Part shown: positions 9,399-19,218 of the stretch, one piece after another | Position numbering within the stretch: the stretch's first letter is position 1 | Layout: the number at the start of each line of letters is the position of its first letter | Origin: Mycolicibacter heraklionensis | GTDB lineage: Bacteria > Actinomycetota > Actinomycetes > Mycobacteriales > Mycobacteriaceae | Assembly: GCA_001673575.1 (NCBI GenBank) | Contig: LZME01000074.1 | Location: forward strand, 1-64,000 | Reading direction: 5' to 3' | Length of the DNA stretch: 64,000 nucleotides | Program-made: the position numbers and the translations under genes | Notes under the pieces: generated by a model | What the model was told of the DNA's origin: nothing | Database searches by the model: none | What the model saw: the letters and a program-made list of their open reading frames with translations, nothing else

Positions 9399-10451
9399 AT
9401 GCCCGTTTCCACCCGCCCACTTCGCGTCATCCAATGGACCACCGGAAACATCGGGCAGCGCTCGCTGCACGCCATCATCGGCCGGCCCGACATGGAGCTC
9501 GTCGGGGTCTACGCCCACGGCAAGGACAAGGTCGGGGTGGACGCCGCCGAGTTGGCCGGCTGGCCGGAGCCGACCGGAATCACCGCCACCAATGACATCG
9601 ACGCCCTGATCGCGCTGAAGCCGGACGCCTGCTGCTACAACCCGCTGTGGCCCAGCATCGATGAGTTGGTGCGGCTGCTGGAGGCCGGGGTGAATGTGTG
9701 CTCGACGGCGGCCTGGATCACCGGCGGCAAGCAGAGCGCCGAAGACCGCAAGCGAATCGAGGACGCCTGCCGGGCCGGGAACTCCACCATGTTCGGCAGC
9801 GGCGCGCACCCGGGGCTGACCAACATGGTCGGCATGGTGCTGTCCGGGGCGTGCGAGCGGGTCGACGAGATCCGGATCACCGAATCGGTGGACTGCTCGA
9901 CCTACGAGTCGGCGGCCACCATGGCAGCGATGGGCTTCGCCCAAGACCCCGACACCCCCGGGCTGGCCGAAAGCGTCCGGCGGGAGAGCGAGGTCTTTGC
10001 CGAGTCCGCGGCGATGATGGCCGATGCGATCGGCGCACAGTTGGACCGCATCACCTTCGACGTGCAGTTCACCGCCGCGACCGGTGACAGCGACCTGGGC
10101 TTCATGAAGATCCCGGCCGGCACGGTGGGCAGCGTCTTCGGCTATCACCGCGGCTGGGTCGGGACGCGCAACGTGGTCAGCGTCGGCTTCAACTGGATCA
10201 TGGGCGACCAGGTCACCCCGCCCAAGCCGGTGGCGCACGGCCACGTCATCCAGGTGTTCGGGCTGCCGAATATGCGCACCGTCATCAACTGCCTGCCGCC
10301 GAAGGACTGGAACGAGGCGAACTTCAACGGTCTGGGCTCGATCTACACGGCGATGCCGGTGACCAACGCGGTGCCGGCGGTGGTCGCGGCAGAGCCGGGG
10401 ATCGTCACGCTGGCCGAACTGCCGCCGATCACGGGCCGCGCCGGCGGTTAG
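9399..10451 (+). CDS. DapB/diaminopentanoate-dehydrogenase-like NAD(P)-dependent oxidoreductase
   Basis: A 350-residue protein with an N-terminal Rossmann fold (L-R-V-I-Q-W-T-T-G-N-I-G near residues 8-19) of the dihydrodipicolinate-reductase-like/2,4-diaminopentanoate dehydrogenase group. Other family-like segments are V-N-V-C-S-T-A-A-W-I-T and S-G-A-H-P-G-L-T-N. Mycobacteria carry several paralogues, mostly of unknown substrate. A GAGGAG at 9389-9394 precedes two consecutive ATGs; the second (9399) has better spacing, but 9396 cannot be excluded. It is divergent from eis, so the two promoters must share the short gap. Confidence 0.8.
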   Translation: MPVSTRPLRVIQWTTGNIGQRSLHAIIGRPDMELVGVYAHGKDKVGVDAAELAGWPEPTGITATNDIDALIALKPDACCYNPLWPSIDELVRLLEAGVNVCSTAAWITGGKQSAEDRKRIEDACRAGNSTMFGSGAHPGLTNMVGMVLSGACERVDEIRITESVDCSTYESAATMAAMGFAQDPDTPGLAESVRRESEVFAESAAMMADAIGAQLDRITFDVQFTAATGDSDLGFMKIPAGTVGSVFGYHRGWVGTRNVVSVGFNWIMGDQVTPPKPVAHGHVIQVFGLPNMRTVINCLPPKDWNEANFNGLGSIYTAMPVTNAVPAVVAAEPGIVTLAELPPITGRAGG

Positions 10452-10490
10452 CAAGGTTCGACGAAGGAGAGCCGAAGCTGGACCGCCGAG

Positions 10491-11078
10491 TTACGCCTGC
10501 CGGTTGGCGGTGACCGCCCCCGTTGCTGCGTCGACGGTGACGTCACGCTCGGCCAGTTTGTCGTCCCACACGTCGGCTTCCCAGACGACCGTGCCGTTCA
10601 TGTCGAGCAGACTCAGCTCGGTGATCGAACTGTTGGGCACCGCGCGAAGTACGCGCTCCACGGCGCTGCGGTAGTCCAGATGAGTGCCGTCCACATTGGC
10701 GCGGCGCTTGGCCTTGTCGGCGTCGCTGTCGTCGGTCGCGGTGGGGCCGACCAGCACGGACACCCCGTCAGAGTCGATCTTGACCTGGTGTTCGGTGCCG
10801 TCGCGCGTGACCACCCTGGCTTTCCAAGTACCGGCGTCGCTGGTCTGACTCTCGATGAAGATCAACACACTGTCGGGCACCTGCGCGATCGCGAGGTCAC
10901 CGGCGCGAAGCAGAGTGAGCGGATCGGGCGGCGCATCGGGGCGAGTCCAAGACGCACCGGGGGCCGACGGCTCCTCCGATGAGGCGCCCGACGTGCCCTT
11001 GCCGCTGCACCCGGCCAGCGCCAACGCTGCCACGATGACCACCGCACCGAATCGGACGACTTTTCCCAGAGCGTGCAT
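10491..11078 (-). CDS. Putative lipoprotein with PepSY-like repeats
   Basis: A 195-residue protein starting at ATG 11078 (M-H-A-L-G-K-V-V-R-F), chosen because it leads straight into a hydrophobic segment and the lipobox L-A-L-A-G-C-S. The longer in-frame reading starting at 11228 puts about 50 unlike residues in front of the signal peptide. The mature part has two similar alpha/beta stretches, the second with E-A-D-V-W-D-D-K and T-V-D-A-A-T-G-A-V, the pattern of PepSY domains (protease-inhibitor-like modules of envelope proteins). It is convergent with the DapB-like gene and divergent from mmpS. Confidence 0.78.
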   Translation of the reverse strand: MHALGKVVRFGAVVIVAALALAGCSGKGTSGASSEEPSAPGASWTRPDAPPDPLTLLRAGDLAIAQVPDSVLIFIESQTSDAGTWKARVVTRDGTEHQVKIDSDGVSVLVGPTATDDSDADKAKRRANVDGTHLDYRSAVERVLRAVPNSSITELSLLDMNGTVVWEADVWDDKLAERDVTVDAATGAVTANRQA

Positions 11079-11308
11079 CAGCGGCCATGCTACTGAAGTC
11101 GCGGCGTTGGCGCTGAACTCGAGTCGAGGCAGCCAGTCCCCCGCACCAACCCGCACCGAGACAGCGGATCTTGTGTTCCTTAGCCAGGCGAAGGTTATGC
11201 TGCCGAAGGGCGCGATTCGCGGAACCATCGATGCTTCCGACGAAGCCGGAGAGCAGTCCGTCCAGCGCCGACGTTCAACCGCATTATCAGCAGGCGGAAG
11301 GCGGTGAG

Positions 11309-11752
11309 ATGGGGAGAATCTCGGTCGCCGGCGTGCTCAAACGGCATTGGATTCCGCTGGTCTTCATTGTGGTCATCGCGATCTCGAGTGTGATCGTCAG
11401 CCGGCTGCACAAGGTGTTCGCCTCCGAAGACCTCAATCCCCACGCCGGTGCCGGTATCGAAATCGTCCAGTTCAACCCGAAATCCGTCGCTTACGAGGCC
11501 TTCGGGCCGCCCGGCACCACCGCCGACATCAACTACTGGGACGCCGAGGCCAACGTCCATCAGCTGGTAGGCGTGCCGCTGCCGTGGACCTACACCGTGG
11601 TCACGGTGCTCCCCGCCGTCATGGCGAACATGATCGTGCAGGGCAACACCGGTGAGATCGGCTGCCGGATCAAGATCGACGACCGACTGCTCGACGAACG
11701 CCGCGCCACCGGCCTCAACGCCCAGACCTTCTGCCTGGTGAAGTCCGGATGA
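11309..11752 (+). CDS. MmpS-family membrane accessory protein
   Basis: A 147-residue protein with a single N-terminal membrane segment (W-I-P-L-V-F-I-V-V-I-A-I) and a periplasmic beta-rich domain holding the MmpS hallmarks Y-E-A-F-G-P-P-G-T, L-P-W-T-Y, Q-G-N-T-G-E-I-G-C-R-I and the end C-L-V-K-S-G. ATG 11309 has GGAAGG upstream and gives the usual MmpS size; upstream ATG/GTG codons would add an uncharged tail not found in the family. MmpS proteins work with their MmpL partner in exporting siderophores or lipids. The stop overlaps the mmpL start by 4 bp. Confidence 0.92.
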   Translation: MGRISVAGVLKRHWIPLVFIVVIAISSVIVSRLHKVFASEDLNPHAGAGIEIVQFNPKSVAYEAFGPPGTTADINYWDAEANVHQLVGVPLPWTYTVVTVLPAVMANMIVQGNTGEIGCRIKIDDRLLDERRATGLNAQTFCLVKSG

Positions 11753-14667
11753 TCAAACGGATCAAAGAGCAGCTGGACCGCCACCAGGATCCGCACGTCA
11801 AGCGGCCGTTCTTCGCGCACATGCTGCGCATCTTCGCGGTGCCGATCATCATTGCCTGGATCGTGCTCACGGTGCTGGTGAATGTCCTTGTGCCTCAGTT
11901 GGAAGTCATCTCCGAGGAGCACTCCGCGCCGCTGGCCCCCGTCGATGCGCCGTCGATGGTTGCCAGCAAGCTGGTCGGCGAGAACTTTCAGGAATACAAG
12001 TCCAACAGCACCGTGATGATGGTGGTGGTCGGCGAGGACGAACTCGGCGATGCCGCCCACCATTACTACGACGAGATTGTCGCGAAACTGGTCGCCGACA
12101 AAGACCATGTCGAGCATGCCCAGGATTTCTGGCGTGACCGGCTGACCGCGGCAGGCGTGCAGAGCTCCGACGCCAAGGCGGCCTACATCATGCTCAACCT
12201 GGTGGGCAACCAGGGCATGACCGAGGCCAACGACTCAGTCGTCGCGGTCCGCCAGGCCATCGATGACACGCCTGCGCCGCCTGGGGTCCAGGCCTACGTC
12301 GCCGGGCCGGCGGCGCTGACCGCTGATCTGCGTGAGATCGGCGACTCCAGTCTGGTCAAGATCACCCTGTTCACCATCGCCGCGATCGCGATCATGCTGT
12401 TGATCGTCTTCAGGTCGGTGTCGGCGATGTTGACCCAGCTGTTTCTGACCCTGCTCGAGCTGATCTGCGCCCGCGGCGTCGTCGCCGTCCTCGGCTTCAA
12501 CAATGTCATGGGCCTGACGACGTTCGCGGTCAACATCATGGTGATGCTCGCGATCGCCGCGGGCACCGACTACGGCATCTTTCTCATCGGCCGGTACCGG
12601 GAAGCCCGGCTGGTCGGAGAGGACCGGGTCGATGCGTACTACACCACCGTGCGCAGTGTCACCCCGGTGGTGCTGGGATCGGGTCTGACCATCGCCGGGG
12701 CGTCGGCGATGTTGTACTTCACCCGACTGCCCTACTTCCACACCATGGGCATTCCGGTCTCCGTGGGCATGCTCGTGGTAGTCGGCGCCGCGCTCACCCT
12801 GGGACCGGCGATGCTGGTGGTGGTCACCAGCTTCGGTCTGCTCGAACCCAAAAAGGCTAAGCCGGGCGGGTTCTGGCGCCGGGCGGGCGTGTCGGTGGTG
12901 CGCTGGCCCGGGCCGATCGCCGTGGCCAGCCTGGCCATCATCATGATCGGTCTGGTCGCCCTGCCGGGTTTCAGACCGGGTTACGACGACCGCAAGTATC
13001 TGCCGCAGGAGACCCCGGTCAACGTGGCCTATGCCGCGGCGGAGAAGCATTTCTCGGCGGCCCGGATGGCGCCGGACATCACCATGGTCGAATCCGACCA
13101 CGACATGCGTAATCCCGCCGACATGCTGGTGCTGGACCGAGTCGCCAAGAACATCATGCGGGTGGTCGGGATCGGGATGATCCAGGACATCACCCGTCCC
13201 TTGGGAATTCCGCTGCAGCACAGTTCGATTCCGTTCCAACTCAGCGTCTCCAACCAGCTGATGATCCAGAACATGAAGACGCTCAAGGACCGGATCAAGG
13301 ACATAGACACCATCTCGCAGCAACTCGACAAGGACATCGAGTTGCTGATCCAGATGTACGGATACCTCCAGGAGGTCGACCGGACGTTCGACGACACCGC
13401 CGAGGTCACCCGAAACACCGTGGACGTCTCCGACCGGATCCGCGACCACATCGCCGAATTCGACGATCAGTTCCGCCCGCTGCGCAGCTACTTCTATTGG
13501 GAACCGCACTGCTTCGACATCCCGATGTGCAACGCGCTGCGCAACACCTTCGACGCCACCGACGGCATCGACCAACTCGCCGAGCAGCTGCACTACCTGT
13601 CCGACGACATCACCAAGACAGCGCGCCTGCTGCCGCAGGCGGTGGAACTGCTGCCGGCCGTGGTCGACACCATGCGAATCATGCGCGGCCTGGTGCTGAC
13701 GGTGCACTCGACGTTCTCGGCGTTCATCGATCAGATGGAGGACCTGAGCAACACCCAGATCATGATGGGCCAAAGCTTCGACGACTCCAAGAACGACGAT
13801 TTCTTCTATCTGCCCGCGGAAGCGTTCGACAACAAGGACTTCCAAACCGGCCTTCGGCTGTTCATGTCGCCGGACGGAAAGTCGGCGCGGTTCTTCGTCA
13901 CGCACCAGACCTATCCGGCGACCGCGGAGGGCATCAAACGGGTTGAGCCGGAACGGATCGCTGCGCAGGAGGCCCTGAAGCAGTCGTCATTGGCAGATGC
14001 CAAGGTCTACATCGGCGGCATGGCTGCCCTCTATGAAGACATGCAGAACGGCGCCAAGTACGACCTGATGATCGCGATCGTGGCGTCGCTGACGTTGATC
14101 TTCTTGATCATGATGATGATCACCCGAAGCCTGGTGGCCGCCGCGGTCATCCTCGGCACCGCATCCAGCTCTATCGCCGCGTCGTTCGGCATCTCGGTGT
14201 TGATCTGGCAGCACATTTTCGGCCAACACATCTATTGGGTGACACTGGTGCTGGCAGTGATCGTGTTGCTGGCCGTCGGCTCGGACTACAACCTGTTGCT
14301 GGTCTCGCGTTTCGAGGAGGAGATACACGCCGGGCTCAAGACCGGCTACATCCGGGCGATGGCGGGCAGCGGCGGCGTGGTGACCTCGGCTGGCATGGTG
14401 TTCGCCGCCACCATGGGCATCATGTTCTTCAGCGATCTCAAGGCCATCGGTATGTATGGCACCACCGTGGCAATCGGGCTGCTGCTGGACACCTTCGTGG
14501 TCCGAGCGTTCTTCATGCCGTCGATCGCGACGTTGTTGGGCAAGTGGTTCTGGTGGCCGCAGGTGGTCCGGCCGTGGGGTCCCAACAAGAACATTCGCGG
14601 GATCGCAGCACACACCCCGCGTGAAGAGTCCACCGATACCGACAGATTCGCTGCCCCTACGCAGTAG
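11749..14667 (+). CDS. MmpL-family RND transporter
   Basis: A 972-residue RND-superfamily transporter with twelve predicted membrane segments in two halves and two large periplasmic loops. The second loop contains a long coiled-coil-like insert (about residues 500-660), as in MmpL4/MmpL5 types. The proton-relay Asp-Tyr pairs are visible: G-T-D-Y at about 272-275 and G-S-D-Y at about 844-847. MmpLs export cell-wall lipids or siderophores; the closest style here is the MmpS-coupled MmpL4/5 class. The cargo cannot be told. Translation is coupled to mmpS by an ATGA overlap. Insertion between eis and degV is unlike M. tuberculosis. Confidence 0.94.
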   Translation: MIKRIKEQLDRHQDPHVKRPFFAHMLRIFAVPIIIAWIVLTVLVNVLVPQLEVISEEHSAPLAPVDAPSMVASKLVGENFQEYKSNSTVMMVVVGEDELGDAAHHYYDEIVAKLVADKDHVEHAQDFWRDRLTAAGVQSSDAKAAYIMLNLVGNQGMTEANDSVVAVRQAIDDTPAPPGVQAYVAGPAALTADLREIGDSSLVKITLFTIAAIAIMLLIVFRSVSAMLTQLFLTLLELICARGVVAVLGFNNVMGLTTFAVNIMVMLAIAAGTDYGIFLIGRYREARLVGEDRVDAYYTTVRSVTPVVLGSGLTIAGASAMLYFTRLPYFHTMGIPVSVGMLVVVGAALTLGPAMLVVVTSFGLLEPKKAKPGGFWRRAGVSVVRWPGPIAVASLAIIMIGLVALPGFRPGYDDRKYLPQETPVNVAYAAAEKHFSAARMAPDITMVESDHDMRNPADMLVLDRVAKNIMRVVGIGMIQDITRPLGIPLQHSSIPFQLSVSNQLMIQNMKTLKDRIKDIDTISQQLDKDIELLIQMYGYLQEVDRTFDDTAEVTRNTVDVSDRIRDHIAEFDDQFRPLRSYFYWEPHCFDIPMCNALRNTFDATDGIDQLAEQLHYLSDDITKTARLLPQAVELLPAVVDTMRIMRGLVLTVHSTFSAFIDQMEDLSNTQIMMGQSFDDSKNDDFFYLPAEAFDNKDFQTGLRLFMSPDGKSARFFVTHQTYPATAEGIKRVEPERIAAQEALKQSSLADAKVYIGGMAALYEDMQNGAKYDLMIAIVASLTLIFLIMMMITRSLVAAAVILGTASSSIAASFGISVLIWQHIFGQHIYWVTLVLAVIVLLAVGSDYNLLLVSRFEEEIHAGLKTGYIRAMAGSGGVVTSAGMVFAATMGIMFFSDLKAIGMYGTTVAIGLLLDTFVVRAFFMPSIATLLGKWFWWPQVVRPWGPNKNIRGIAAHTPREESTDTDRFAAPTQ

Positions 14668-14668
14668 G

Positions 14669-14682
14669 CAACGCCGGCGTTG
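14669..14682. repeat. 14-bp palindrome between convergent mmpL and degV
   Basis: CAACGCCGGCGTTG is a perfect palindrome in the 21-bp gap between the stops of mmpL and the DegV gene. It could be a weak hairpin terminator (stem CAACG/CGTTG, loop CCGG) or chance in GC-rich DNA. Confidence 0.3.
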
Positions 14683-14688
14683 ACGCGC

Positions 14689-15531
14689 TCAGCTCCCACC
14701 CGGGTCGACGTCGACGCACACCGCGACCGCGCCGGCCCCCACATGCAGGGCCAACGTCGGGCACAGGCTCGTGATCACCGCTGGCTCACAGACCGGCAAC
14801 CGCTCCGCCAGAGCGCCGGCCACCTCTTGGGCCCCCTGGGGATTGGCCACGTGATGCACCGCCAGCGCCGCCGAGCGATCTTCGACCACCTCACAGACCC
14901 GGTCGATCATCGACGCGACGGCCTTGCTGACGGTGCGGATGCGTTGGGCCAGAACGAGCTTTCCCTCCTCGACCGCCAGCAGCGGTTTGAGCGACAAGGC
15001 GGTGCCCAGCCAAGCCGCCGCACTGCCGATCCGGCCGCTGCGCCGCAGATTGTCGAGCCGCTGCACCACCATGTAGGCGTGAGCACGTTGCACGGCGGCG
15101 TCCGCCGCTGCCGCAACGCCGTGCAGGTCTGCGCCACCGGCGGCCGCTCGGGCCGCGGCCAAGACCGCGAATCCGGTGCCCATCGCCGCCGATCTCGAGT
15201 CGATCACCCGCACGCCGGGCCCGATCTGACCGGCTACCTGTTCGGCGGTGCCGAACGTCCCCGACAGCGCCGAGGAGATGTGCACCGCCACCACCCCAGA
15301 GCCCGCGCTGTAGTCAAGCGCATTCCGGTAGACCTCCGCCAGTTCCTCCGGGCCCGCCCCGGAGGTGGTGACGCGCTCTCGCGCATAAATGTCTGCGGGC
15401 ACGTCGTCGACGCCGTCGCGCAGATCGGCTCCGTCGAGCAGGATGTGCAGCGGTACCGTGCGAATCCCCCAGCGGTCACGCGCCTCGAGCGGCAGGCAGG
15501 CCGACGAATCGGTGACAACGACAACGCTCAT
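14689..15531 (-). CDS. DegV-family fatty-acid-binding protein
   Basis: A 280-residue DegV protein. It begins at ATG 15531 with the family opening V-V-V-V-T-D-S-S-A-C-L-P; an upstream GTG/ATG would add residues lying in the octT tail. Further DegV marks are T-S-G-A-G-P-E-E-L, H-I-S-S-A-L-S-G-T-F and V-I-D-S-R-S-A-A-M-G. DegV proteins bind fatty acids and in Gram-positives serve as FakB-like acyl carriers for a fatty acid kinase, but no fakA is visible here. It is last in the nadD-rsfS-gpgP-octT-degV run, 7 bp behind octT (as Rv2417c in M. tuberculosis). Confidence 0.9.
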   Translation of the reverse strand: MSVVVVTDSSACLPLEARDRWGIRTVPLHILLDGADLRDGVDDVPADIYARERVTTSGAGPEELAEVYRNALDYSAGSGVVAVHISSALSGTFGTAEQVAGQIGPGVRVIDSRSAAMGTGFAVLAAARAAAGGADLHGVAAAADAAVQRAHAYMVVQRLDNLRRSGRIGSAAAWLGTALSLKPLLAVEEGKLVLAQRIRTVSKAVASMIDRVCEVVEDRSAALAVHHVANPQGAQEVAGALAERLPVCEPAVITSLCPTLALHVGAGAVAVCVDVDPGGS

Positions 15532-15538
15532 CGGGCGG

Positions 15539-16270
15539 TCACCCCAACGGGCCGGGGACGCCGGCCTCACTCAGGGCTTTGAGCATCAGGTCGGCGACCG
15601 CCCGGTGCGCTTCGAAGTTCCAATGGATGCCGTCGGGATTTGCACGCCCGCTCATGACCTCATCGCCCACCGCGGCCTTCAGGTCCACCAACGGCACATC
15701 GTGTTCCCGCGACCAGGCCGTGATGGCGCGCACCGTGGGTTCCCGGCCCTGGTGGGCGCGGCCGTAGGTGTCGGCGATGTGCACCGACGGCAGCGAAGCC
15801 ACGATGGGAATGCCCGGCCGGTTGAAATCGATTGCACCCCTGGTCATCTCAAGATATTCCACGGTGAGATGCGGCGGTAGGGCCGCCCGCGCCACCGGCG
15901 AGAACCGGGGCTGCAGCCAGCCGTAGCCGTCTCGGACCCATCGCCGCAGCCAGGCCGGCCGCACGTAACGGATCAATTCACGCATGGCCGTCGGCCACAC
16001 CGAGGGCAGTGAGTCCATCCCGCTGGTGGCGAAGATGACCGCACCGGCCCGCGGCAGTGCCGCCCACGCCCGGGGATCCTGGGTGGACGCCCACCAGACG
16101 TCTCGGCTGGTCCAGCCGATCCGACCGATCAGTTCGACATCCCAGTCCAGCTGACTGGCAACGATGTTCGGCCAGATCCGCGGATCATCGGCAGGCAGCC
16201 CGCCGGTGGGCCCGTAGTAGGACAGCGAGTCGGCGAAGACCAGCAGGGTGGGACGCGTTTCAGAGGACAT
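15539..16270 (-). CDS. octT: SGNH-fold acyltransferase, OctT-type (diglucosylglycerate octanoyltransferase)
   Basis: A 243-residue SGNH/GDSL protein. Block I is [10 protein letters not shown] with catalytic Ser15, and the C-terminal N-P-D-G-I-H-W-N-F carries the Asp-x-x-His pair. ATG 16270 lies inside the end of gpgP (11-bp overlap). In M. tuberculosis the syntenic Rv2418c octanoylates diglucosylglycerate, an early step of methylglucose lipopolysaccharide synthesis; I infer the same role from position and motif. Cytoplasmic, since no signal peptide is seen. Confidence 0.87.
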   Translation of the reverse strand: MSSETRPTLLVFADSLSYYGPTGGLPADDPRIWPNIVASQLDWDVELIGRIGWTSRDVWWASTQDPRAWAALPRAGAVIFATSGMDSLPSVWPTAMRELIRYVRPAWLRRWVRDGYGWLQPRFSPVARAALPPHLTVEYLEMTRGAIDFNRPGIPIVASLPSVHIADTYGRAHQGREPTVRAITAWSREHDVPLVDLKAAVGDEVMSGRANPDGIHWNFEAHRAVADLMLKALSEAGVPGPLG

Positions 16271-16955
16271 CGCTGGCCACCTGTGCTGAGGCGTTCCAGA
16301 CGTCGAGACGCCACCGCACACCGGCGAAGTCGTCCTGGTCTGAATCCGCGTTGGAATCCGGGCCGTCAGAGTATCCGCTGAGCTGGGTCCAACTGGCGTT
16401 GGCCATCCCACCCAACACCGGCCAGTTCTCCACCGGCAGCCGTAGCAAGGCCGCGGTCAGGGCGGCGATCAGCCCGCCGTGGGCGACCAGCACCACCGGC
16501 TGATCGGCGTGATCGGCTCTGCCCCAGTCCGGCTCCGCTGCCACCAGCTCACGGACCAACGGAACGCTGCGCTCGGCCACGTCGATGCGGCTCTCCCCGC
16601 CGTGCGGTGCCCACCGGGCGTCGTCACGCCAAGCCAATCGCGCGCCTGGTGCGGCGGCGTCGACCTCTTCGTGGGTCAGCCCCTGCCAGTCACCCAGATG
16701 AGTCTCCCGCAGCCGGGTGTCGACCCGGACCTGCAATCCGTTGTGCTCAGCCAGCACGGTGGCGGTGTCGTAGGCCCGCCACAGATCCGAGGACACGATC
16801 AGCAGCGGATGCCGTTTGCGCAGCACCTCCGCCGCCGCCTCCGCCTGCGCCCGGCCCAGGTCACTGAGGACGGTGTCCAACTGGCCCTGCATCCGGCTGC
16901 CGGCGTTGAACTCGGTCTGGCCGTGTCGCAGCAGGATCAACCTGCGGACCCTCAC
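16260..16955 (-). CDS. gpgP: Glucosyl-3-phosphoglycerate phosphatase
   Basis: A 231-residue histidine-phosphatase-superfamily protein with the phosphoglycerate-mutase signature [12 protein letters not shown] (catalytic His11), a conserved [10 protein letters not shown], and the second His in L-V-A-H-G-G. Syntenic Rv2419c removes phosphate from glucosyl-3-phosphoglycerate to give glucosylglycerate, the primer for MGLP. It overlaps rsfS and octT on either side, so the operon is tightly coupled. Another phosphatase substrate remains possible from sequence alone. Confidence 0.9.
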   Translation of the reverse strand: MRVRRLILLRHGQTEFNAGSRMQGQLDTVLSDLGRAQAEAAAEVLRKRHPLLIVSSDLWRAYDTATVLAEHNGLQVRVDTRLRETHLGDWQGLTHEEVDAAAPGARLAWRDDARWAPHGGESRIDVAERSVPLVRELVAAEPDWGRADHADQPVVLVAHGGLIAALTAALLRLPVENWPVLGGMANASWTQLSGYSDGPDSNADSDQDDFAGVRWRLDVWNASAQVASDVL

Positions 16956-17365
16956 GAGGCGTCCTCGGGCGCCGACTCACCGGCTGCCTCCGCTGAGTCT
17001 TCTGAGACTTCTGAGTCCACCGGCACCAGCGGGCAGTCCTTCCACAACCGGTCCAGCGCGTAGAAGTCCCGCTCGTCCTGGTGCTGGATGTGCACGACGA
17101 TGTCGACGTAGTCCAGCAGAGTCCAGCGCCCCTCCCGCGTGCCCTCGCGGCGTGCCGGCTTGTAGCCGGCCAGGCGCATCTTGTCCTCGACCTCGTCGAC
17201 GATGGCGTTGACCTGGCGCTCGTTGGACGCCGAGGCGATGACAAAGCAGTCGGTGATGACCAGCTGCGCTGAGACGTCGATGACGACGACGTCGTCGGCC
17301 AGCTTGTTCGAGGCGGCGCCGGCCGCCACGGTGGCCATCCGCACGGCCTCGGGTGTCGCGGTCAT
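16952..17365 (-). CDS. rsfS: Ribosome silencing factor RsfS (DUF143/Iojap)
   Basis: A 137-residue Iojap-domain protein: [29 protein letters not shown], and [12 protein letters not shown]. RsfS binds ribosomal protein uL14 and blocks subunit joining when nutrients run out. ATG 17365 forms a 4-bp ATGA overlap with nadD, the usual nadD-rsfS arrangement; a longer upstream reading lies entirely inside nadD. The C-terminal tail is Glu/Ser-rich and probably disordered. Confidence 0.95.
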   Translation of the reverse strand: MTATPEAVRMATVAAGAASNKLADDVVVIDVSAQLVITDCFVIASASNERQVNAIVDEVEDKMRLAGYKPARREGTREGRWTLLDYVDIVVHIQHQDERDFYALDRLWKDCPLVPVDSEVSEDSAEAAGESAPEDAS

Positions 17366-17985
17366 TGTTGGTCTCCGTGGGTCGGTTGATAGAGGCGGCG
17401 CTTGGACACGTACTGGACCACCCCGTCTGGTACCAGGTACCAGATCGGGCGGGATTCTGCCGCGCGCCGGCGGCAATCGGTGGAAGAGATCGCCAGTGCC
17501 GGCACTTCGACCAGCGTCAAGGCGTGCGGCGGCAGGGAGCCGAGCGCATCAGCGAGATGGTCGCCATTGAGCTCGTAGCCGGGCCGGCTCACCCCGACAA
17601 ACCGCGCCATCTCGAACATCTCCGGCCAATCCTGCCAGGACAGAATGGTGGCCAGCGCGTCTGCACCGGTAATGAAGTAGAGCTCGGCGTCGGGGTTCTG
17701 TTCTTGCAGGTCGCGCAGGGTGTCTTTGGTGTAGGTGGGGCCGCCGCGATCGATGTCGGCGCGGCTCACCGAGAACCGTGGGTTTGACGCAGTGGCGATG
17801 ACCGTCATCAGGTACCGGTCCTCGGCGGCCGTGACGCGACGGTCCTTGAGCCACGGCTGGCCCGTCGGCACGAAAACCACTTCATCGAGCTCGAACAGAT
17901 CAGCCACCTCGCTGGCCGCGACCAGGTGGCCATGATGGATGGGATCGAACGTCCCACCCATGACTCCAAGCCGCCGTTTTCGCAC
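17362..17985 (-). CDS. nadD: Nicotinate-nucleotide adenylyltransferase
   Basis: A 207-residue nucleotidyltransferase with [12 protein letters not shown] (residues 9-20, the H-x-G-H adenylyltransferase motif) and the C-terminal I-S-S-T-D-C-R-R-R. It makes NaAD from NaMN and ATP, the step before NadE, which also lies in this window. GTG 17985 ([11 protein letters not shown]) gives the family start; the long open frame upstream has no suitable start near the motif. First gene of the rsfS-gpgP-octT-degV operon. Confidence 0.95.
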   Translation of the reverse strand: MRKRRLGVMGGTFDPIHHGHLVAASEVADLFELDEVVFVPTGQPWLKDRRVTAAEDRYLMTVIATASNPRFSVSRADIDRGGPTYTKDTLRDLQEQNPDAELYFITGADALATILSWQDWPEMFEMARFVGVSRPGYELNGDHLADALGSLPPHALTLVEVPALAISSTDCRRRAAESRPIWYLVPDGVVQYVSKRRLYQPTHGDQQ

Positions 17986-18151
17986 GATAGGCCAGCTTAC
18001 TTGGGGTCCTCGTCGGCGTGATCGTGCTGGTGGCACCGCTCGCGTGCGGCGCAGTCGGCCGACGCGCCGAGCTGCTTTCCGCTTCGACGTACTCTTATCG
18101 GAGGCGCAACCCCCGGTTGTTGCCGCGAAGCCGATGCCGATCGTGTAGAAG

Positions 18152-19204
18152 ATGTCTGTGGAAGATTTTCCGTTGAGTTCAATTGATCGCGCCGCGGCGA
18201 CCAAAGATGCCATGCTCAGGCGTTTTCACACTCGGGCGCAGATCACTGGCGAAATCAGGCTTCCGGCCGTGCCGAGCATGCTCAACGAATACGTGAAGAT
18301 GTGCGCGACCGTCTTTGCAGGTTTGGGCAAACCCTTCAGCGACGCCGAACTCGACCGTCTCAAAGAAGTGCTGCGAGGCCAACTGGCTGAGGCATATTCG
18401 CACTCGCTGCGGTCACACATCATCATCTCCTACAACGCCCCGATCGGCCCCACCCTGGACTACACGGTCCGCGCCCAGTGGAGCAGCGTCGCACAGGCGT
18501 ACGAGGCCTGGCTGGCAACGCGGAAACCACCGTTGTTCGGTACCGAACCCGACGCCCGGGTGTGGCACCTTGCCTGCGAGGCCGACAATCCGGCTGCCCA
18601 TCGGGTGCTCGAGATCGGTGGGGGCACCGGGCGTAACGCGCTGGCGCTGGCGCGGCGTGGACACCCGGTCGACGTCGTGGAGATGACCCCGAAGTTCGCC
18701 GAGATGCTCACGACCGACGCGGCGGCGGAGTCCTTGGACGTGCGCGTCATTGTGCGGGACGTGTTCGAAGACGCCGACGACCTGCGCGACGACTACCAGA
18801 TGATGGTGCTTTCTGAGGTCTTGACCGATTTCCGGTCCACAGAGGAGCTACGCAGCCTGTTCGAGCTCGCCGCTCGATGCCTGGCTCCCGGCGGGCGGCT
18901 GGTGTTCAACAGCTTCCTGGCGCACGACGGCTACGAGCCCGACAGCGCCGCCCGGGAGTTCTGCCAGCAGGTGTACTCGGGTCTGTACACCCGCAGCGAA
19001 ATGGCGGAGGCGTCGGCGGGCCTACCCCTGCAGCTGCTCTCCGACGAGTCGGTCCATGACTACGAGAAGGCGCACCTGCCCGAGGGTGCCTGGCCGCCCA
19101 CCAGCTGGTACATCGAATGGGTCAGCGGGCAGGACGCGTTCCGAACCACGCGCGAGGAAAGCCCGATGGAGTTGCGCTGGCTGGTCTACCAGCGGACGCG
19201 CTGA
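18152..19204 (+). CDS. Class I SAM-dependent methyltransferase
   Basis: A 350-residue protein with a 145-residue helical N-terminal extension and then a Rossmann methyltransferase: motif [12 protein letters not shown] (about 152-162), a motif II-like V-D-V-V-E-M, and [12 protein letters not shown] at the post-III position. SAM binding is clear; the acceptor is unknown. GTG 18158 is a possible alternative start. It is divergent from nadD across 166 bp and convergent with an SDR gene. This position holds different genes in M. tuberculosis. Confidence 0.85.
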   Translation: MSVEDFPLSSIDRAAATKDAMLRRFHTRAQITGEIRLPAVPSMLNEYVKMCATVFAGLGKPFSDAELDRLKEVLRGQLAEAYSHSLRSHIIISYNAPIGPTLDYTVRAQWSSVAQAYEAWLATRKPPLFGTEPDARVWHLACEADNPAAHRVLEIGGGTGRNALALARRGHPVDVVEMTPKFAEMLTTDAAAESLDVRVIVRDVFEDADDLRDDYQMMVLSEVLTDFRSTEELRSLFELAARCLAPGGRLVFNSFLAHDGYEPDSAAREFCQQVYSGLYTRSEMAEASAGLPLQLLSDESVHDYEKAHLPEGAWPPTSWYIEWVSGQDAFRTTREESPMELRWLVYQRTR

Positions 19205-19218
19205 CAGTTCGCAGGCGG

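Noticed and set aside
11181..11200. IdeR (iron box)-like sequence upstream of mmpS
   Set aside because: Starts TTAG like an iron box, but fewer than half of the 19 consensus positions match, so iron control of this mmpS-mmpL is not supported.
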